Source of the DNA: Clostridia bacterium
Lineage (GTDB): Bacteria; Bacillota; Clostridia; Oscillospirales; Acutalibacteraceae
DNA length: 64,000 nt
NCBI GenBank assembly: GCA_017416485.1
Contig: JAFQCH010000004.1
Coordinates: forward strand, 62,001 to 126,000
Direction of reading: 5' to 3'
Of this stretch, positions 62,537-64,000 are shown one piece after another; positions within the stretch are counted from its first letter, which is position 1, and each line of letters starts with the position of its first letter. A program made the position numbers and the translations under genes. The notes beneath the pieces are model-generated. The model was not told the origin of the DNA, did no database searches, and saw only the letters and a program-made list of their open reading frames with translations.

Positions 62537-63784
62537 ATGAAAACAATCAGAAAAACATTGGCAATCCTGTTGAGTGTCCTTCTGCTGGTTGCAGCACTTG
62601 TGCCCTCCGTTTTTGCCGCAATTGATGACTCGCAGATGAGTCTGAATCGCATTGTTTCGCAAGAAGAATACACCCTCATCGGCGGTGTGATCGAAAGAGA
62701 TCTTGTTCTTAAAGCCCGCACAGGCAGCCACCGTAACGAGGTTTTCGTTCTTGAAGTTGATCCTTTTGATCCCAACGTTTCCATTATTGCCGGCTACAAC
62801 GACGGCGATGCTGACGGTTGGGGCAAGGTTCCCGTGCGCACCCATGCGGAAGCTGCTGAAAGAGTGCTCGGCACCAATGTTATCGGCGCTATCAACGCTG
62901 ACTTCCACAATCAGGAAACCGGCGAACCCTCCGGCATTCTTGTTATGAACGGTGTTGTCGGCCATGCACAGAACGGCAGACCCTTCTTCGCAATCCTCAA
63001 TGACGGCACTCCCGTTATCCGCAGAGGCGGCGCAGCCATTGACGATGTAAAAGAAGCTGTTTCCGGCGGTAATATCCTCATTGAAAATGGCAAGATTGTT
63101 GCCCCAAAAAACAAACTCAACCCCAGAACCGCTATCGGCATCAAGGAAGACAAAACCGTTGTCATGTTTGTTGTTGACGGCAGACAGGATCCCAACTCCT
63201 GCGGCATGGACTACCCCGAAGTTGCAGAAATGATGTTTGCACTCGGTTGTGTGGATGCAATTGAACTGGACGGCGGCGGATCTTCCACCCTGCTTGCACA
63301 GCACGAAGGCAGCAACAACCTTGATTGCCGCAACAACCCCAGCTACGGCTACGAAAGAAAGGTCAGCAACTCGCTTCTTGTTTGCACCTCTTTGCAGCCC
63401 ACAGGCGAATTTGACCATGTGCAGTTCTCTTCTTTGAACTATCAGGTTGCCCCTGTATCTACCATCAATATTTCCGTAAAGGGGATTGACACCAACGGCT
63501 ATGCCACCGACCTGCCCGCAGGCGGCAAGCTGGTTATGCAGGAAACCACCCTCGGCACCTTTAACGGCACAACCTTCACGGCAGGTTCCGAAGAAGGCTT
63601 TGTGACTGTTGACTATGTGGTTGACGGCGAAGTGATTGCTTCGACCACCATTGAAGTAACGCAGGATGCAAACAATCTGCTTGAATCCTTCTTCCAGAGC
63701 ATCGTCGATTTCTTCAACAAAATCATCAACACTTTCAAACTTCTCATCGACAAATTTGATGAAAAGATCCTCAGCAAACTTTAA
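62537..63784 (+). CDS. Secreted phosphodiester glycosidase (NAGPA/DUF2233 family) with amphipathic tail
   Basis: The 415-residue protein has a Sec signal peptide (1-26). Its core matches the NAGPA-type phosphodiester glycosidase domain: GAINADFHNQETGEPSG, then GVVGHAQNGRPFFAI, RTAIGIKEDKTVVMFVVDGR and AIELDGGGSSTLL, the last being the most conserved piece. Such enzymes cut sugar-phosphodiester bonds, for example in teichoic acid or exopolysaccharide. A short Ig-like domain (about 300-375) follows, and the end is an amphipathic tail, SFFQSIVDFFNKIINTFKLL. ATG 62537 follows AAAGGA. It is divergent from the CotH gene. Confidence 0.88.
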   Translation: MKTIRKTLAILLSVLLLVAALVPSVFAAIDDSQMSLNRIVSQEEYTLIGGVIERDLVLKARTGSHRNEVFVLEVDPFDPNVSIIAGYNDGDADGWGKVPVRTHAEAAERVLGTNVIGAINADFHNQETGEPSGILVMNGVVGHAQNGRPFFAILNDGTPVIRRGGAAIDDVKEAVSGGNILIENGKIVAPKNKLNPRTAIGIKEDKTVVMFVVDGRQDPNSCGMDYPEVAEMMFALGCVDAIELDGGGSSTLLAQHEGSNNLDCRNNPSYGYERKVSNSLLVCTSLQPTGEFDHVQFSSLNYQVAPVSTINISVKGIDTNGYATDLPAGGKLVMQETTLGTFNGTTFTAGSEEGFVTVDYVVDGEVIASTTIEVTQDANNLLESFFQSIVDFFNKIINTFKLLIDKFDEKILSKL

Positions 63785-63794
63785 ACAGTAATAT

Positions 63795-63846
63795 AAAGGA
63801 TTCTGCAAGCAGGCAACTGTTCGCCGGCTTGCAGAATCCTTTTTTT
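63795..63846 (+). terminator. Strong intrinsic terminator of the NAGPA-like gene
   Basis: AAAGGATTCTGCAAGC and GCTTGCAGAATCCTTT form a perfect 16-bp stem around a 16-base loop that contains a smaller GGC/GCC pairing; TTTT follows. Confidence 0.9.
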
Positions 63847-63851
63847 AATGA

Positions 63852-63880
63852 TTGACATTGCGGCAGCATTTTGTTAAAAT
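63852..63880 (+). promoter_or_regulatory. Sigma-A-type promoter for the gene at the right edge
   Basis: TTGACA (63852-63857), 17 bases, TAAAAT (63875-63880). Confidence 0.7.
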
Positions 63881-63915
63881 TGATACGCTGAAAACCAAAA
63901 AGGAGGGATCGCGGT

Positions 63916-64000
63916 TTGCTGAAAGAACGAGCCAAAGTATTTTTCACACAGAAGCTGTCTGCACAGCCGTTTGCGGCTTTGCTGCTGTTCGGCTTGCCGC
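63916..64000 (+). CDS. N-terminus of a protein running off the window, 3' partial
   Basis: AGGAGG lies nine bases before TTG 63916. The frame then stays open to the edge (28 codons). It encodes a basic start (LKERAKVFFTQK) followed by a hydrophobic run (FAALLLFGLP), as in the first helix of a membrane transporter. The family cannot be named from this much. Confidence 0.6.
   Translation, partial: MLKERAKVFFTQKLSAQPFAALLLFGLP

Overview
The window looks like chromosome from a low-to-mid GC anaerobic Firmicute of class Clostridia, probably an uncultured gut Oscillospiraceae/Ruminococcaceae-type bacterium. The evidence is RNase Y with YmdB, McsA-McsB-ClpC, a DarA-type c-di-AMP receptor, BspA-type leucine-rich-repeat surface proteins (one with a dockerin), two GPH-family sugar symporters, strong AGGAGG ribosome binding sites with frequent TTG and GTG starts, and consensus TTGACA-17-TATAAT promoters. 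No rRNA, tRNA, CRISPR array, prophage or transposase gene was seen. The taxon is an inference from gene content, not from a marker gene.

Layout. 1-730: an AT-rich membrane-protein gene runs in from the left, followed by a stranded 3' tail of groEL. 727-8215: RluA-type pseudouridine synthase, beta-lactamase-like hydrolase, LCP-family wall protein, NadE, phosphodiesterase-like protein, an unknown membrane-anchored protein, aquaporin. 8421-12000: secreted lipase-like protein, then MBL hydrolase plus phosphodiesterase. 12008-15423: a palindromic repeat element, an XRE regulator and, divergent from it, a secreted LRR protein. 15450-26835: GH42 beta-galactosidase with a phosphoesterase, GtrA protein, lipoprotein esterase, ABC exporter-MscS-unknown operon, GPH symporter, RCC1-like protein. 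26988-31661: a 1557-residue LRR protein with a dockerin. 31707-37901: HAD phosphatase, IlvE, RNase Y, YmdB, orphan peptide-binding lipoprotein. 38771-42658: a four-gene operon of an ABC transporter with an added PH-like/zinc-ribbon domain, DUF1854, DarA and an esterase. 43040-49177: glycerol-1-phosphate dehydrogenase, a compact DUF3791-DUF3990-DUF3791-like cassette, sulfatase, DnaC-like ATPase, second GPH symporter. 49276-53348: clpC, mcsB, mcsA on the minus strand, without ctsR. 53502-64000: secreted phosphoesterase plus ABC transporter, acetyltransferase operon with two paralogous membrane proteins, phosphoesterase plus CotH-like protein, NAGPA-like glycosidase, and the start of one more gene.

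Much of the window serves the cell surface: secreted LRR, CotH, lipase, NAGPA and phosphoesterase proteins, together with sugar import and beta-galactoside use. Five of the secreted proteins end in the same kind of Phe/Ile-rich amphipathic tail, which may be a shared membrane-association or sorting signal. Other points of interest are a two-copy interspersed element with 34-bp inverted repeats, one copy of which supplies a stop codon; the ADP-ribosyltransferase-like cassette; and the ABC-DUF1854-DarA operon.
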